DNA of 64,000 nucleotides from CAVPJW01 sp963705525 (GTDB lineage Bacteria; Acidobacteriota; Vicinamibacteria; Vicinamibacterales; CAVPJW01): contig CAVPJW010000002.1 in NCBI GenBank assembly GCA_963705525.1, positions 186,001-250,000 of the forward strand. Reading direction: 5' to 3'. Positions within the stretch are counted from its first letter, which is position 1, and each line of letters begins with the position of its first letter. Both the position numbers and the translations under genes were made by a program. The notes below the pieces were generated by a model. That model was given only the letters and a program-made list of their open reading frames with translations. It made no database searches and was not told the origin of the DNA. Positions 24,925 through 33,018 of the stretch are shown here, piece after piece.

Positions 24925-24964
24925 CCTGGCAGCCCGTGTCGCCACTTGCACCACGGGCTGCTAG
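24921..24964. terminator. Hairpin element supplying stop codons to two convergent genes
   Basis: GCAGCCCGTG (24929-24938) and CACGGGCTGC (24952-24961) form a 10-base-pair stem with a 13-base loop, flanked by CTAG on both sides (24921-24924 and 24961-24964). The left TAG ends the squalene-cyclase-like frame and the right CTA is the stop of the cysteine dioxygenase gene. Two ACTTCAG heptamers lie immediately to the left. There is no T-run, so the hairpin may act as a bidirectional transcript end or be a REP-like repeat. Confidence 0.6.
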
Positions 24965-25518
24965 TCGTCATATTTCAACGATCGCTCCAACCGTTCGTAG
25001 CGACCATCGGGCCGTGCCTGGAAGACGTGGCAATGGTCCATCTCGCCGCCGTACACGTGCAGGGTAATCGAGGGTCGGTCAGCGAGGGCGTTGGCCAGCA
25101 CGTGGTATTCGTAAGGTGGGATGAGCGCGCCGGCGGATCCGACCGCAGCGCGGACCGATCCTCTGTCGGCGAACTCGTACGCGCCGCCGGTCTCCTTCAC
25201 GAGATCGAAGCGCGTCACCTCCATCTGCCCCTCGACCACGCCTTCGACGCACCAGATGCCGGCGTGATCGTGCAGCGCCGTTCGCTGTCCTGGCGCCCAT
25301 GTCATCACGACAGCCGTATACCCTGTGCGCGGGTCGCGGTGGAGCAGCCGCCGGGCGTAACTCTCGGCCTGCGTCCGTCGAAAGCGCGTCGGAAGGTCGA
25401 GCCCCTCACCCCGCGTGATTGTTTCGAGCTCGCTCTTGATACGGCTGGTGATCGCTCGAACCGAGTCCGATTGAACTGCGGCATCAAGCCGTGCGATCAG
25501 TTCGTTCAAGTTCGTCAT
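24961..25518 (-). CDS. Cysteine dioxygenase family protein (type I)
   Basis: 185 residues, cupin fold. The iron ligands are visible as the two His of ALHDHAGIWCVEGVVEG and a third His in PPYEYHVLANAL. The cysteine of GIWCVEGVVEG occupies the position that in mammalian enzyme forms the Cys-Tyr cofactor. Family members oxidise cysteine or related thiols (3-mercaptopropionate) to sulfinates in the cytosol. Substrate preference depends on an Arg/Gln position that I cannot assign safely. No other sulfur-catabolic gene adjoins it. Confidence 0.85.
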   Translation of the reverse strand: MTNLNELIARLDAAVQSDSVRAITSRIKSELETITRGEGLDLPTRFRRTQAESYARRLLHRDPRTGYTAVVMTWAPGQRTALHDHAGIWCVEGVVEGQMEVTRFDLVKETGGAYEFADRGSVRAAVGSAGALIPPYEYHVLANALADRPSITLHVYGGEMDHCHVFQARPDGRYERLERSLKYDD

Positions 25519-25618
25519 GGTCGCTCCCAGGCCGAAATGCCTCTGCTGAGTATCGTGCCCGCGTCACAGTGAGGTCAAGCGAGCCCGCCAGCGTCAGTCG
25601 TGACAAGATGGTGCGGGC

Positions 25619-26248
25619 ATGACATTCCCCACGGCGGAATTCATTCATCGATACGTAGAAGGCCCGACCCCTGGTGGGCCGACGCTCCTGCTTCTGCACG
25701 GGACCGGAGGTCACGAAGAGGACCTCCTCCCGCTCGGACGCGCGCTTCTGCCTGATGCGAACATCCTCAGCCCGCGCGGGAAGGTGCTCGAGCAGGGCAT
25801 GCCCCGCTTCTTTCGGCGACTTGCCGAAGGCGTGTTCGATCTCGAGGATCTGAGGCTTCGCACGGACGAACTGGCACGCTTCGTTGAGGCATCAGCCACG
25901 CAGTACGGGTTCCGCGCAGAGCGCGTGATCGCGATTGGCTATTCGAATGGCGCCAACATCGCCGCGAGCATGCTGCTGCAGGTGCCGGGACTGTTGAAGC
26001 GAGCGGTGCTTTTTCGTCCGATGGTGCCCTTCGTCCCTCCAACGCTGCCCGATCTCGCCGGTATCGCCGTCCTCGTCTCGGCGGGAGAGCTCGATCCCAT
26101 CGTGCCATCGACGTCGTCGCGCGCGCTGTCAGAACTGCTTCGGCGCGCCGGCGCCGATGTAGAGGAGCGCTGGCAGCGAACAGGCCACGGATTGGTGAAC
26201 GCCGACATCGCCGCAGCCCGCGAGTGGCTGACGGCACACCGATCGTAG
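25619..26248 (+). CDS. Phospholipase/carboxylesterase-type alpha/beta hydrolase
   Basis: 209 residues. Motifs: LLLLHGTGGHEEDLLPLGRAL (oxyanion loop), the nucleophile elbow GYSNGAN, the acid in SAGELDPIVP and the base in RTGHGLVNAD. This is the layout of small carboxylesterases such as MhqD-like and YpfH-like proteins. Cytosolic, with no signal. It is divergent from the cysteine dioxygenase gene, and the D-threonine-aldolase-like gene begins 90 bases later behind its own promoter. Confidence 0.88.
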   Translation: MTFPTAEFIHRYVEGPTPGGPTLLLLHGTGGHEEDLLPLGRALLPDANILSPRGKVLEQGMPRFFRRLAEGVFDLEDLRLRTDELARFVEASATQYGFRAERVIAIGYSNGANIAASMLLQVPGLLKRAVLFRPMVPFVPPTLPDLAGIAVLVSAGELDPIVPSTSSRALSELLRRAGADVEERWQRTGHGLVNADIAAAREWLTAHRS

Positions 26249-26265
26249 ACGGTTGTTCGTCTCAG

Positions 26266-26305
26266 TTGACTCCACCCGCGACGGTCCCTAACATGACGGG
26301 GTCAT
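26266..26305 (+). promoter_or_regulatory. Sigma-70-type promoter with overlapping dyad
   Basis: TTGACT (26266-26271) and TAACAT (26289-26294) are separated by exactly 17 bases. The dyad ATGAC-GGG-GTCAT (26293-26305) overlaps the -10 box and the expected start point near 26301, a good position for a repressor. The D-threonine-aldolase-like ATG follows at 26339 after GGAGG. Confidence 0.6.
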
Positions 26306-26338
26306 TCGGCTCGTCCCTTTCGCCATCGGAGGACCGTC

Positions 26339-27562
26339 ATGCGTACCTCGAGACGTTCGTTCGTCGCGGCCGCGCTGGCGCCGGCCATCCTGCGCTCTCC
26401 AGGTGGACCACACGGTTACCGCGCCGAGGAGATTCGGCGATTCGCCGAGCGCGACAGCTTAGGAGGCACGTTGACACGCGACGACCTGCCGACGCCGGCA
26501 CTCGTGCTCGATCTCGATGCGTTCGAATGGAACGTGGCGAAGATGGCCGGCCACCTGAAGGATCATGGCAAGGGATTCCGGCCGCACGGCAAGACCCACA
26601 AGTGCCCCGAGATCGCCAAGGCCCTCGTTCGGGCCGGGGCCGCGGGCGCCTGCAGCGCCAAGCTGAGTGAGGCCGAAGTGTTTGCGGAGAACGGCATCGG
26701 CGGTCTTCTCGTGACCACCGAGGTGCTCGGCCGCCGCAAGATCGGACGGGCCGTGCAGCTCGCCGCCAAGCGTCCCGACACGATGTTTTCGGTTGACGAC
26801 GAGCAGAACGTGCGCGACTTGAACGAGGCGGCCGGTGCCCAGAAGGTCAAACTCAATGTCGCGATTGATTTGCTGTTCGGCCGGACGGGCATTGCGACGG
26901 GCGACCCCGCGCTCGCGCTGGCGAAGGTCATTCGGTCATTGCCCAACGTCCGCCTCGCGGGACTTCAGGCGTATGACGGATCGGCATCACACACCAAGGG
27001 ATTCGACGAACGGAAGGCGCGGTCGGAAACGAGCATGCGGCAGGCTGTCGAGACGCGGCGCATGATCGAGCGTGCCGGCATCGAATGCCCGATGGTCACG
27101 GGCGGATCCACGGGCACGTATAACATCGACTGCAATATCGACGGAGTCACCGAGCTCCAGCCCGGCAGCTTCATGTTCATGGACGTGGACTACGGCCGGA
27201 TCGGAGGCCAGGGATCCGCGGTCTACCAGGACTTCCGGAACTCTCTTGTCGTAATCACCACCGTCGTGTCGAAGCGGCCGGGCGTCGCGATTGTCGATGG
27301 CGGGTACAAGGCATTTGCCACCGACAAACCGTACACGCCGGAAGTCAGGAACCTGCAGGGCGTGACGTACAGCTGGGCCGGCGACGAGCATGGCAGCCTC
27401 GATCTCTCCAAGGCGTCGGCCGACGTCAAGCTGGGCGATCGTCTCGAGTTCATCATTCCACACTGCGATCCTTCGGTGAATCTCTACGATCAGATCTACG
27501 CGCTGCGCGGTGATCGTGTCGAGGCCATCTGGGCGATCGCGGCGCGCGGCAAGAGCCAATAG
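26339..27562 (+). CDS. Tat-exported D-threonine aldolase / D-serine dehydratase-like protein
   Basis: 407 residues. Tat motif at the start (TSRRSFVAAALAPA). Fold type III PLP domain: LPTPALVLDLDAFEWNV, then FRPHGKTHKCPEIAK containing the PLP lysine, and VTGGSTGTYNID. The C-terminal metal site is HCDPSVNLYD, the His-x-Asp type found in D-threonine aldolases and DSD1-like dehydratases. These act on D-beta-hydroxy amino acids. Export of such an enzyme is unusual. It has its own promoter, and a DUF6526 gene follows by 15 bases. Choice between aldolase and dehydratase is not possible from sequence alone. Confidence 0.85.
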   Translation: MRTSRRSFVAAALAPAILRSPGGPHGYRAEEIRRFAERDSLGGTLTRDDLPTPALVLDLDAFEWNVAKMAGHLKDHGKGFRPHGKTHKCPEIAKALVRAGAAGACSAKLSEAEVFAENGIGGLLVTTEVLGRRKIGRAVQLAAKRPDTMFSVDDEQNVRDLNEAAGAQKVKLNVAIDLLFGRTGIATGDPALALAKVIRSLPNVRLAGLQAYDGSASHTKGFDERKARSETSMRQAVETRRMIERAGIECPMVTGGSTGTYNIDCNIDGVTELQPGSFMFMDVDYGRIGGQGSAVYQDFRNSLVVITTVVSKRPGVAIVDGGYKAFATDKPYTPEVRNLQGVTYSWAGDEHGSLDLSKASADVKLGDRLEFIIPHCDPSVNLYDQIYALRGDRVEAIWAIAARGKSQ

Positions 27563-27577
27563 GCTGGAGGAGCTGTC

Positions 27578-28006
27578 ATGTCGCAGAGTTACGCCAACCA
27601 CACGCGCATCGTGCCCCCGTTTCATTTCGGGGTCTTCGGGATCTTTGCGATCAACCTGGTCTGGCGGCTCTACTGGGTTGTGAGGGCGTTTTCCGTTGAG
27701 CATCTCATCTCGGCGCTGATGGCCATCGCGATCGTGCTGCTGTTCTTCTACGCGCGCCTCTTTGCGTTGACCGTCCAGGATCGCGTCATCAGGATGGAGG
27801 AACGGCTGCGCTTGAAGGCGCTTCTGCCGGCGGACCTGCAGGGCCGCATCAAGGATTTCACGATCGATCAGCTCGTGGCGCTCCGGTTTGCGAGCGATGC
27901 CGAGCTTCCGGATCTCGCCCGTCGCGTGCTGACCGACAATCTGACCAATCGAAAGGCGATCAAGCAGCTCATCAAGGTGTGGAATCCCGACCTGCTGCGT
28001 GCATGA
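27578..28006 (+). CDS. DUF6526 family membrane protein
   Basis: 142 residues with the family opening SYANHTRIVPPFHFGVFGIF and two membrane helices (FGIFAINLVWRLYWVV and ISALMAIAIVLLFFYARL). A cytosolic helical tail follows (RVIRMEERLRLKALLP to NRKAIKQLIKVWNPDLL). Function unknown. A strong GGAGGAG precedes the ATG. It probably shares the transcript of the D-threonine-aldolase-like gene. Confidence 0.8.
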   Translation: MSQSYANHTRIVPPFHFGVFGIFAINLVWRLYWVVRAFSVEHLISALMAIAIVLLFFYARLFALTVQDRVIRMEERLRLKALLPADLQGRIKDFTIDQLVALRFASDAELPDLARRVLTDNLTNRKAIKQLIKVWNPDLLRA

Positions 28007-28099
28007 GATGGGAAATCCCTTGACTTGCCCGCCGGGCCCAAGTACCGATGGGAGGCGGGCCAGCGTGCACGGCGATTTCGGTCGCCGGGGGGAGAACTC

Positions 28100-28588
28100 A
28101 TGAAGATGACGCGGATCGCGGCAGGCTCATCCGTCGGTGTGGTGGCGGTTATTGCTCTCATGTTGACGTCGGGAACGGCAGACGCCACGCAAGCACCCAG
28201 GCTGGGAGGCGTGCTCAGCGTGGAACTGCCGACCGGGGTCGTCAATCCCTGTAATGGCGAGGAGATCGTGAACGGCACGGCCTCGAGTCGCGCGACGATC
28301 CTGGTCCTCGGGACTGGCGATTTTTCCCGCATCGGGGTGCTGTTCTTCGTGCACGGAGATTTTGCGAGCGAGGATCAGCTTCAGCAGTACAAGCTGCTGG
28401 GGAGCGCATCCGCGCAGTTCGACACGCGCGCCCTCACCTCCTACACGGTGCCGATCAAGCTGAGATTTCGCGGCGTGAACGGCGCGCCGGACTTCGTCAT
28501 CTTCGCCAACGTGGTCATCGCCATCGATCAGAACCAGAAGCCGGTGGCCGTGGCAGTGCCCGGCACAGGAGGCCAGTGCGGTCTGTAG
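28100..28588 (+). CDS. Hypothetical exported protein
   Basis: 162 residues, not recognised. ATG 28100 is chosen because a GGGGGGAGA Shine-Dalgarno region precedes it and because it opens a signal peptide (IAAGSSVGVVAVIALMLTSGTADA). The mature part is beta-rich with two cysteines far apart (VNPCNGEEIVNGTAS and the terminal GGQCGL), which may form a disulfide. A strong intrinsic terminator follows 31 bases after the stop. Confidence 0.7.
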   Translation: MKMTRIAAGSSVGVVAVIALMLTSGTADATQAPRLGGVLSVELPTGVVNPCNGEEIVNGTASSRATILVLGTGDFSRIGVLFFVHGDFASEDQLQQYKLLGSASAQFDTRALTSYTVPIKLRFRGVNGAPDFVIFANVVIAIDQNQKPVAVAVPGTGGQCGL

Positions 28589-28619
28589 ACACCGATTGAT
28601 TCCGCCACCAGTTGACGGG

Positions 28620-28649
28620 CCCCGCGGCGTCGACCGCGGGGTTTTCTTT
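28620..28649 (+). terminator. Rho-independent terminator
   Basis: Perfect 8-base-pair GC stem CCCCGCGG (28620-28627) and CCGCGGGG (28634-28641), loop CGTCGA, followed by TTTTCTTT. It closes the transcript of the exported hypothetical gene and separates it from the following VOC fragment. Confidence 0.9.
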
Positions 28650-28668
28650 GTCCGCGAGGAGATTCACG

Positions 28669-28902
28669 GTGGCCAGAGTGCTCGGCGTCGGCGGCGTGTT
28701 CTTCAAGTCGCCGGATCCCAACAAGCTCTACGATTGGTACGCGCGCTGGCTGGGCCTGGACATGTCGAACCGGCCCGGCGTCACGTTCCGACCCGACACC
28801 ATGCCCGAGAACGGCTTCACCGTGTGGATCGTCTTTTCCACATGCACGACATACCTTGCACCGTCCTTCCGTCAGCCCTCAGCCAGGGGCGGAGACAACA
28901 CG
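28669..28902 (+). pseudogene. Truncated VOC/glyoxalase-family gene running into the next frame
   Basis: GTG 28669 opens VARVLGVGGVFFKSPDPNKLYDWYARWLGLDM, a clear start of a vicinal-oxygen-chelate protein. The frame continues plausibly to TVWIVFSTCTTYLAPSFRQ, about residue 66 of an expected 120-130. The C-terminal half is missing. The frame has no stop and passes directly into the ATG of the D-aminoacylase-like lipoprotein in the same frame, through an unrelated linker (PSARGGDNT). This looks like a deletion that removed the 3' half of the VOC gene and possibly the upstream region of its neighbour. Confidence 0.65.
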
Positions 28903-30648
28903 ATGCGCGTGCTGATGACTCGTTCGTTCGTCGCGATGGCAGTCCTCGCTCTGGTCGGCGCGTGCGGGTGCACCGGGACTGGTTCGACTGACTCGTCGAA
29001 GGGAAATGTAGCCTCCGGTGCGGTGACCTCGGCCGGCGCGTTCGATCTTGTCGTGAAGGGTGGAACGGTCTACGACGGGACGGGCGCGGCTCCCGTCAGA
29101 GCCGATGTCGGAATCAACGGCGACAAGATCGCGGCCGTCGGCGATCTGAGCGGCGCGCAAGGCAAGACGGTCGTCGATGCGACAGGGATGGCCGTGTCGC
29201 CAGGCTTCGTCAACATGATGTCCGGCGACGACTCCCTTCGCGTCGATGGTCGCTCCATGAGCGACCTCAAGCAGGGTGTCACCATCGAGATCATGGGCGA
29301 AGGCTACTCGATGGGTCCGTTGACCCAGGAGATGCGGCATCGATACGTCGAGGCCCAGGGGGATCTGAAGTACCCGATTGAGTGGAGCACGCTGCACGAC
29401 GCGATGCTCGATCTGGAGCACCGAGGCGTCTCTACGAACTTCGCATCGTTCATCGGCGCCGCCACGTTACGCGAATACGCCATCGGTCTCGATGACAAGC
29501 CGCCGTCGGCCACTCAGCTCGAAACCATGAAGAAGCTCGTCGCGGACGAGATGGATGACGGCGCCCTCGGCATCGCGTCGGCGCTCATCTATGCGCCTGG
29601 CTTCTATGCCAAGACCGAGGAGTTGATCGAAATCTGCAAAGTGGCCGGACAGCACAAAGGTATGTACATCTCGCACATGCGGAGCGAAGGAAATCGCCTG
29701 ATCGAGGCGGTCGAAGAGCTCATCCGCATCAGTCGCGAGGCTGGCCTGCCGGCAGAGATCTACCATCTCAAGGCATCGGGCGCCTCGAATTTCGCCAAGA
29801 TGGATCGCGTGATCGCGATGGTCGAAGAGGCGCGCAAGAACGGCCAGCGCATCACGGCCGACATGTACACCTACATCGCAGGCGGCACGGGGCTCGATGC
29901 GACCATGCCGCCTTGGGCGGAGGACGGCGGCTATGAAGCGCTCTTCAAACGGCTGAAGGATCCGGCCCAGCGGAAGAAGATCGCCGCCGCCATGCGCACA
30001 CCGACCGACGAGTGGGAGAATTTCCTCCTCGCAGCCGGTTCGCCCGAGCGCCTTCTGCTCGTCGAGTTCAAGTCCGACGCGCTCAAGCCGCTCGCCGGCA
30101 AGACCCTCGGCGAGGTTGCCAAGATGCGGGGCAAGTCTCCGGAAGAAACGGTGATGGATCTGGTGCTCGAGGATCAATCACGAGTCGGCACGATCTATTT
30201 TCTGATGTCAGAGGACAACGTGCGGAAGCAGCTGGCGCTGCCCTGGGTGTCGCTCGCGTCGGACGCCGGTTCGATTGCGGCGGAAGGCGTCTTTCTGAAG
30301 TCGCCCGCACATCCGCGCGCCTACGGGAGCTTTGCGCGATTCCTGGGCAAGTACGTGCGTGATGAAAAAGTCGTCTCCCTGCAGGAGGGCATTCGTCGGT
30401 TATCATCACTTCCCGCGACGAACCTCGGACTCGATCATCGCGGACAGTTGAAACCTGACATGTACGCCGACGTGGTCGTGTTCGACCCCGCAACGATCGC
30501 CGATAAGGCCACCTTCGAACAGCCCCATCAGTACGCCGTGGGCGTGAAGCACGTCATCGTCAACGGCGTGCCTGTACTGAAGGACGGGGAGCACACCGGT
30601 GCGAAGCCGGGGCGGGCGCTCTGGGGGCCGGGTAGGAAAGCGTCCTAG
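28903..30648 (+). CDS. D-aminoacylase / N-acyl-D-amino acid deacylase-like lipoprotein lacking the HxH metal motif
   Basis: 581 residues from ATG 28903, which opens a lipoprotein signal (FVAMAVLALVGACGCTG). The composite and TIM-barrel parts match the D-aminoacylase group: FDLVVKGGTVYDGTGAAP, YISHMRSEGNRLIEAV, EIYHLKASG, WVSLASDAGS and the terminal KPDMYADVVVFDPATI. The first metal motif, normally GFIDVHTHDD, reads GFVNMMSGDD, so both histidines are absent. Related proteins with this feature appear to form their own subgroup. It may use a mononuclear metal site or a different chemistry. Deacylation of N-acyl-D-amino acids outside the cytoplasm is thus only a family-level guess. Confidence 0.8.
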   Translation: MRVLMTRSFVAMAVLALVGACGCTGTGSTDSSKGNVASGAVTSAGAFDLVVKGGTVYDGTGAAPVRADVGINGDKIAAVGDLSGAQGKTVVDATGMAVSPGFVNMMSGDDSLRVDGRSMSDLKQGVTIEIMGEGYSMGPLTQEMRHRYVEAQGDLKYPIEWSTLHDAMLDLEHRGVSTNFASFIGAATLREYAIGLDDKPPSATQLETMKKLVADEMDDGALGIASALIYAPGFYAKTEELIEICKVAGQHKGMYISHMRSEGNRLIEAVEELIRISREAGLPAEIYHLKASGASNFAKMDRVIAMVEEARKNGQRITADMYTYIAGGTGLDATMPPWAEDGGYEALFKRLKDPAQRKKIAAAMRTPTDEWENFLLAAGSPERLLLVEFKSDALKPLAGKTLGEVAKMRGKSPEETVMDLVLEDQSRVGTIYFLMSEDNVRKQLALPWVSLASDAGSIAAEGVFLKSPAHPRAYGSFARFLGKYVRDEKVVSLQEGIRRLSSLPATNLGLDHRGQLKPDMYADVVVFDPATIADKATFEQPHQYAVGVKHVIVNGVPVLKDGEHTGAKPGRALWGPGRKAS

Positions 30649-30651
30649 TTC

Positions 30652-30675
30652 GCCAGAGCTGAAGCTCTGGCCTAC
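30652..30675 (-). repeat. REP-like hairpin with GTAG head on the minus strand
   Basis: GCCAGAGCT (30652-30660) and AGCTCTGGC (30663-30671) form a perfect 9-base-pair stem with a two-base loop, followed by CTAC (GTAG on the minus strand). It begins four bases after the D-aminoacylase-like stop. With the facing element at 30746 it forms a REP pair in inverted orientation, as in BIME arrangements. Confidence 0.75.
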
Positions 30676-30709
30676 GTACCACATCGCTGGGGACAGTGCG
30701 CTGAACCTG

Positions 30710-30765
30710 GGCCAGCCCTTCAACGCTGTACGTAGTGCGCGGTCGGCCAGCCCTTCAGGGCTGGC
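30710..30765 (+). repeat. REP-like hairpin and partial direct copy at the glpK stop codon
   Basis: GCCAGCCCT (30746-30754) and AGGGCTGGC (30757-30765) pair perfectly around TC. The 13-base left part GGCCAGCCCTTCA occurs twice, at 30710-30722 and 30745-30757, the first copy lacking its right arm. GTAG lies at 30732-30735. The central TCA (30755-30757) is the TGA stop of the minus-strand glycerol kinase, whose last five residues are encoded by or beside the element. Confidence 0.7.
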
Positions 30766-32239
30766 GATGCGATCTGGCCCGCGTGATGGCGTCCTGCCAT
30801 CCGCTCCACAGGCGATCCCGATCGTGATCAGGCATTGCCGGCTCGAACCGGCGTTCGACGCGCCAGAAGCTCTCGAGCTCCTCGATTGAGCTCCAGAACC
30901 CGGTCGCCAGGCCCGCGAGGTAGGCGGCTCCGAGTGACGTCGTTTCGATATCGACGGGCCGGACGATGGGCCTCGCCAGGATGTCGGCCTGAAACTGCAT
31001 CAGGAAATCGTTGACGGCCGCGCCGCCGTCCACGCGCAGTTCCACCAGGCGCTCGCCCGTGTCGGCCTGCATCGCCTCGATGAGCTCTCTCGTCTGATAC
31101 GCAATGGCCTCGAGTGCGCCGCGCGCGATGTGCGCGCGGCCGGTCGATCGTGTCAGGCCCGTGATTACGCCTCGTGCGTCCGCATCCCAATGGGGCGCGC
31201 CCAGACCGACGAACGCCGGCACGAAGTAGACGCCCCCGTTGTCTGGAACAGACCGCGCGAGCGATTCCACGTCGGAAGAATTCGCGATGGCCCCCAGGCC
31301 GTCGCGCAGCCACTGAATCGCCGCTCCTGCCACGAACACGCTTCCCTCGATCGCATACTGGCCCGCCGCATTCGTCGAGGCCGCGCGTGTGGCCAGAAGA
31401 CGATTCTGCGACACAGGCGGCCGGCTTCCGCAATGGAGCAGCGCGAAGCAGCCCGTTCCATAGGTGTTCTTCGACAAGCCGGCGCGAAAACATGCCTGGC
31501 CGGCCAGGGCCGCCTGTTGGTCGCCAGCGATGCCGGCGATCGGTATCGCCGTGCCCAAGTGTTCAGGCGCCGTTTCGCCGGATACGGCGCTCGACGGAAC
31601 GATGCGCGGCAGCATCTGCCGCGGCACATCGAACACCTCGAGCAGTTCGTCGCTCCAATCGCCGGACTTGAGATCCATCAACATTGTTCGAGAGGCGTTC
31701 GACGGATCCGTGATGTGGAGTCGGCCGTTCGTCAGCCGCCAGATCAACCACGAGTCGACGGTGCCGAAGAGCAGATCTCCACGCTCGGCTCGATGACGGG
31801 CGTCGGGAACCTGATCGAGAATCCAGCAAAGCTTCGAGGCGGAGAAATAGGCATCGATGATCAAACCGGTTCGAGCGGTGATGGAGACAGCCTGCGGCGA
31901 AGCCGCGAGTTGCGCACAGAAATCCGCCGTTCGGCGACACTGCCATACGATTGCCGGAGCAACGGGCTGGCCTGTGGCGCGATCCCAGACGATCGTGGTT
32001 TCGCGTTGATTGGTGACGCCGATGGCGACGACCTCGCGCGCAGCGACGGTCGCGGCCGCCAGCACACTTCGTGCAGCTTGCAGCTGTGCCCGCCAGATGT
32101 CCAGCGCGTCCTGTTCCACCCAGCCGGGTTGCGGGTACTGACACGGAATCGGCACGGCCTCCATGGCGACGCGGCGGCCGCTCCTGTCGTAGAGCGCCGC
32201 CCGCGCGCTCGTCGTGCCTTCGTCGAGAGAGAGGATCAT
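30755..32239 (-). CDS. glpK: Glycerol kinase (FGGY family)
   Basis: 494 residues. It phosphorylates glycerol with ATP in the cytosol. Diagnostic segments: ILSLDEGTTSARAALYDR at the start, GVTNQRETTIVWDRATGQP, the Arg and Trp of WQCRRTADFC, FGTVDSWLIWRLT, AGIAGDQQAALAGQACF, SKNTYGTGCF and LRVDGGAAVNDFLMQFQAD. Length matches the family. No glpF or glpD neighbour is present. The 3' end lies in a REP-like palindrome that provides the stop codon, and a 7-mer array sits immediately upstream of the gene. Confidence 0.95.
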   Translation of the reverse strand: MILSLDEGTTSARAALYDRSGRRVAMEAVPIPCQYPQPGWVEQDALDIWRAQLQAARSVLAAATVAAREVVAIGVTNQRETTIVWDRATGQPVAPAIVWQCRRTADFCAQLAASPQAVSITARTGLIIDAYFSASKLCWILDQVPDARHRAERGDLLFGTVDSWLIWRLTNGRLHITDPSNASRTMLMDLKSGDWSDELLEVFDVPRQMLPRIVPSSAVSGETAPEHLGTAIPIAGIAGDQQAALAGQACFRAGLSKNTYGTGCFALLHCGSRPPVSQNRLLATRAASTNAAGQYAIEGSVFVAGAAIQWLRDGLGAIANSSDVESLARSVPDNGGVYFVPAFVGLGAPHWDADARGVITGLTRSTGRAHIARGALEAIAYQTRELIEAMQADTGERLVELRVDGGAAVNDFLMQFQADILARPIVRPVDIETTSLGAAYLAGLATGFWSSIEELESFWRVERRFEPAMPDHDRDRLWSGWQDAITRARSHRQP

Positions 32240-32261
32240 GGGACAGACGCGGTCGACTCCG

Positions 32262-32352
32262 GGCTTCAGGCTGCGGGCTTCAGCATCAAGCGTGGCTCAG
32301 GGCACAAGGCTCAGGCAGGCTCCGGGCTTCAGGCTACCGGCTCCAGGCTGAC
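32262..32352. repeat. 7-mer tandem array, family C (GGCTNCR)
   Basis: Heptamers GGCTTCA, GGCTGCG, GGCTTCA and GCATCAA in exact register from 32262, an irregular centre, then GGCTCCG, GGCTTCA, GGCTACC, GGCTCCA and GGCTGAC ending at 32352. It occupies the upstream region of glpK. A related array lies at 33418-33524. Confidence 0.8.
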
Positions 32353-32417
32353 GCATGTTGGCTCACGGCGGGCTTCACGGCCTGGCGTCCGCGAGGGTAC
32401 GCACGCGGGCGCGTGCC

Positions 32418-32894
32418 TCACTCACTTCGGGCAACCCTGGATTCGGCCTGCCTCCACATCGTCAGAAACCGTTCGTACTGTTCACGCGCGGCTGACCGGT
32501 CGCCGGCGCGCTCGAGCAGTCGTGCCAGCGCGAACACGTGTCGTGGATCGAGCATCGACGTCCATTTCTGCGAGATGTCGGGCACGAGCAGATGCCGATA
32601 GAACGCGATGGCTCCCTTCAGATCGCCTCGGGCGGCCATGGCGCGGCCGCGGCCGTCACGGAAGGGTAGGCAGTTGGTGATGAGTGCGGGGATTCCGGCA
32701 TCGTCCCTCGCGCCGAGGTCGATCTCGCCCTCGAGCGCCTTAACAAACCAGCGTTCCACGTCCCGATTCGTATCGGCAATCTCTCGCTGAGCATTCAGAT
32801 GCGAGCAAGCGGCGACGGATTCGCCCGACCGCGCTTCAGCCACACCGGCCAGCAGGTTGGAAAAGAGTGTCGGCCCCAGTTTGTGACCAATCAT
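32418..32894 (-). CDS. Short TPR-like protein, probable remnant of a larger regulator
   Basis: 158 residues. Two helical-hairpin repeats are visible: GRAMAARGDLKGAIAFYRHLLVPD and HVFALARLLERAGDRSAAREQYERFLTMW. This pattern is the usual C-terminal end of long TPR-bearing kinases or DNA-binding regulators of Acidobacteriota. Nothing of a catalytic or DNA-binding domain is upstream; the 124 bases before it hold no recognisable gene. I therefore suspect a leftover 3' fragment that may or may not be expressed. Confidence 0.5.
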   Translation of the reverse strand: MIGHKLGPTLFSNLLAGVAEARSGESVAACSHLNAQREIADTNRDVERWFVKALEGEIDLGARDDAGIPALITNCLPFRDGRGRAMAARGDLKGAIAFYRHLLVPDISQKWTSMLDPRHVFALARLLERAGDRSAAREQYERFLTMWRQAESRVARSE

Positions 32895-33018
32895 CGGAGC
32901 GCGTCAATGTGCGCGACGTGGAATTAGTGCTGAACGGAGGCTGCAGAGTAGGTCCGGCGAAGGGGCAAGTCAAGAAAGCGGCTCGCAACGAGCTGCTACA
33001 CGGACGAAGGTCGGCGAG

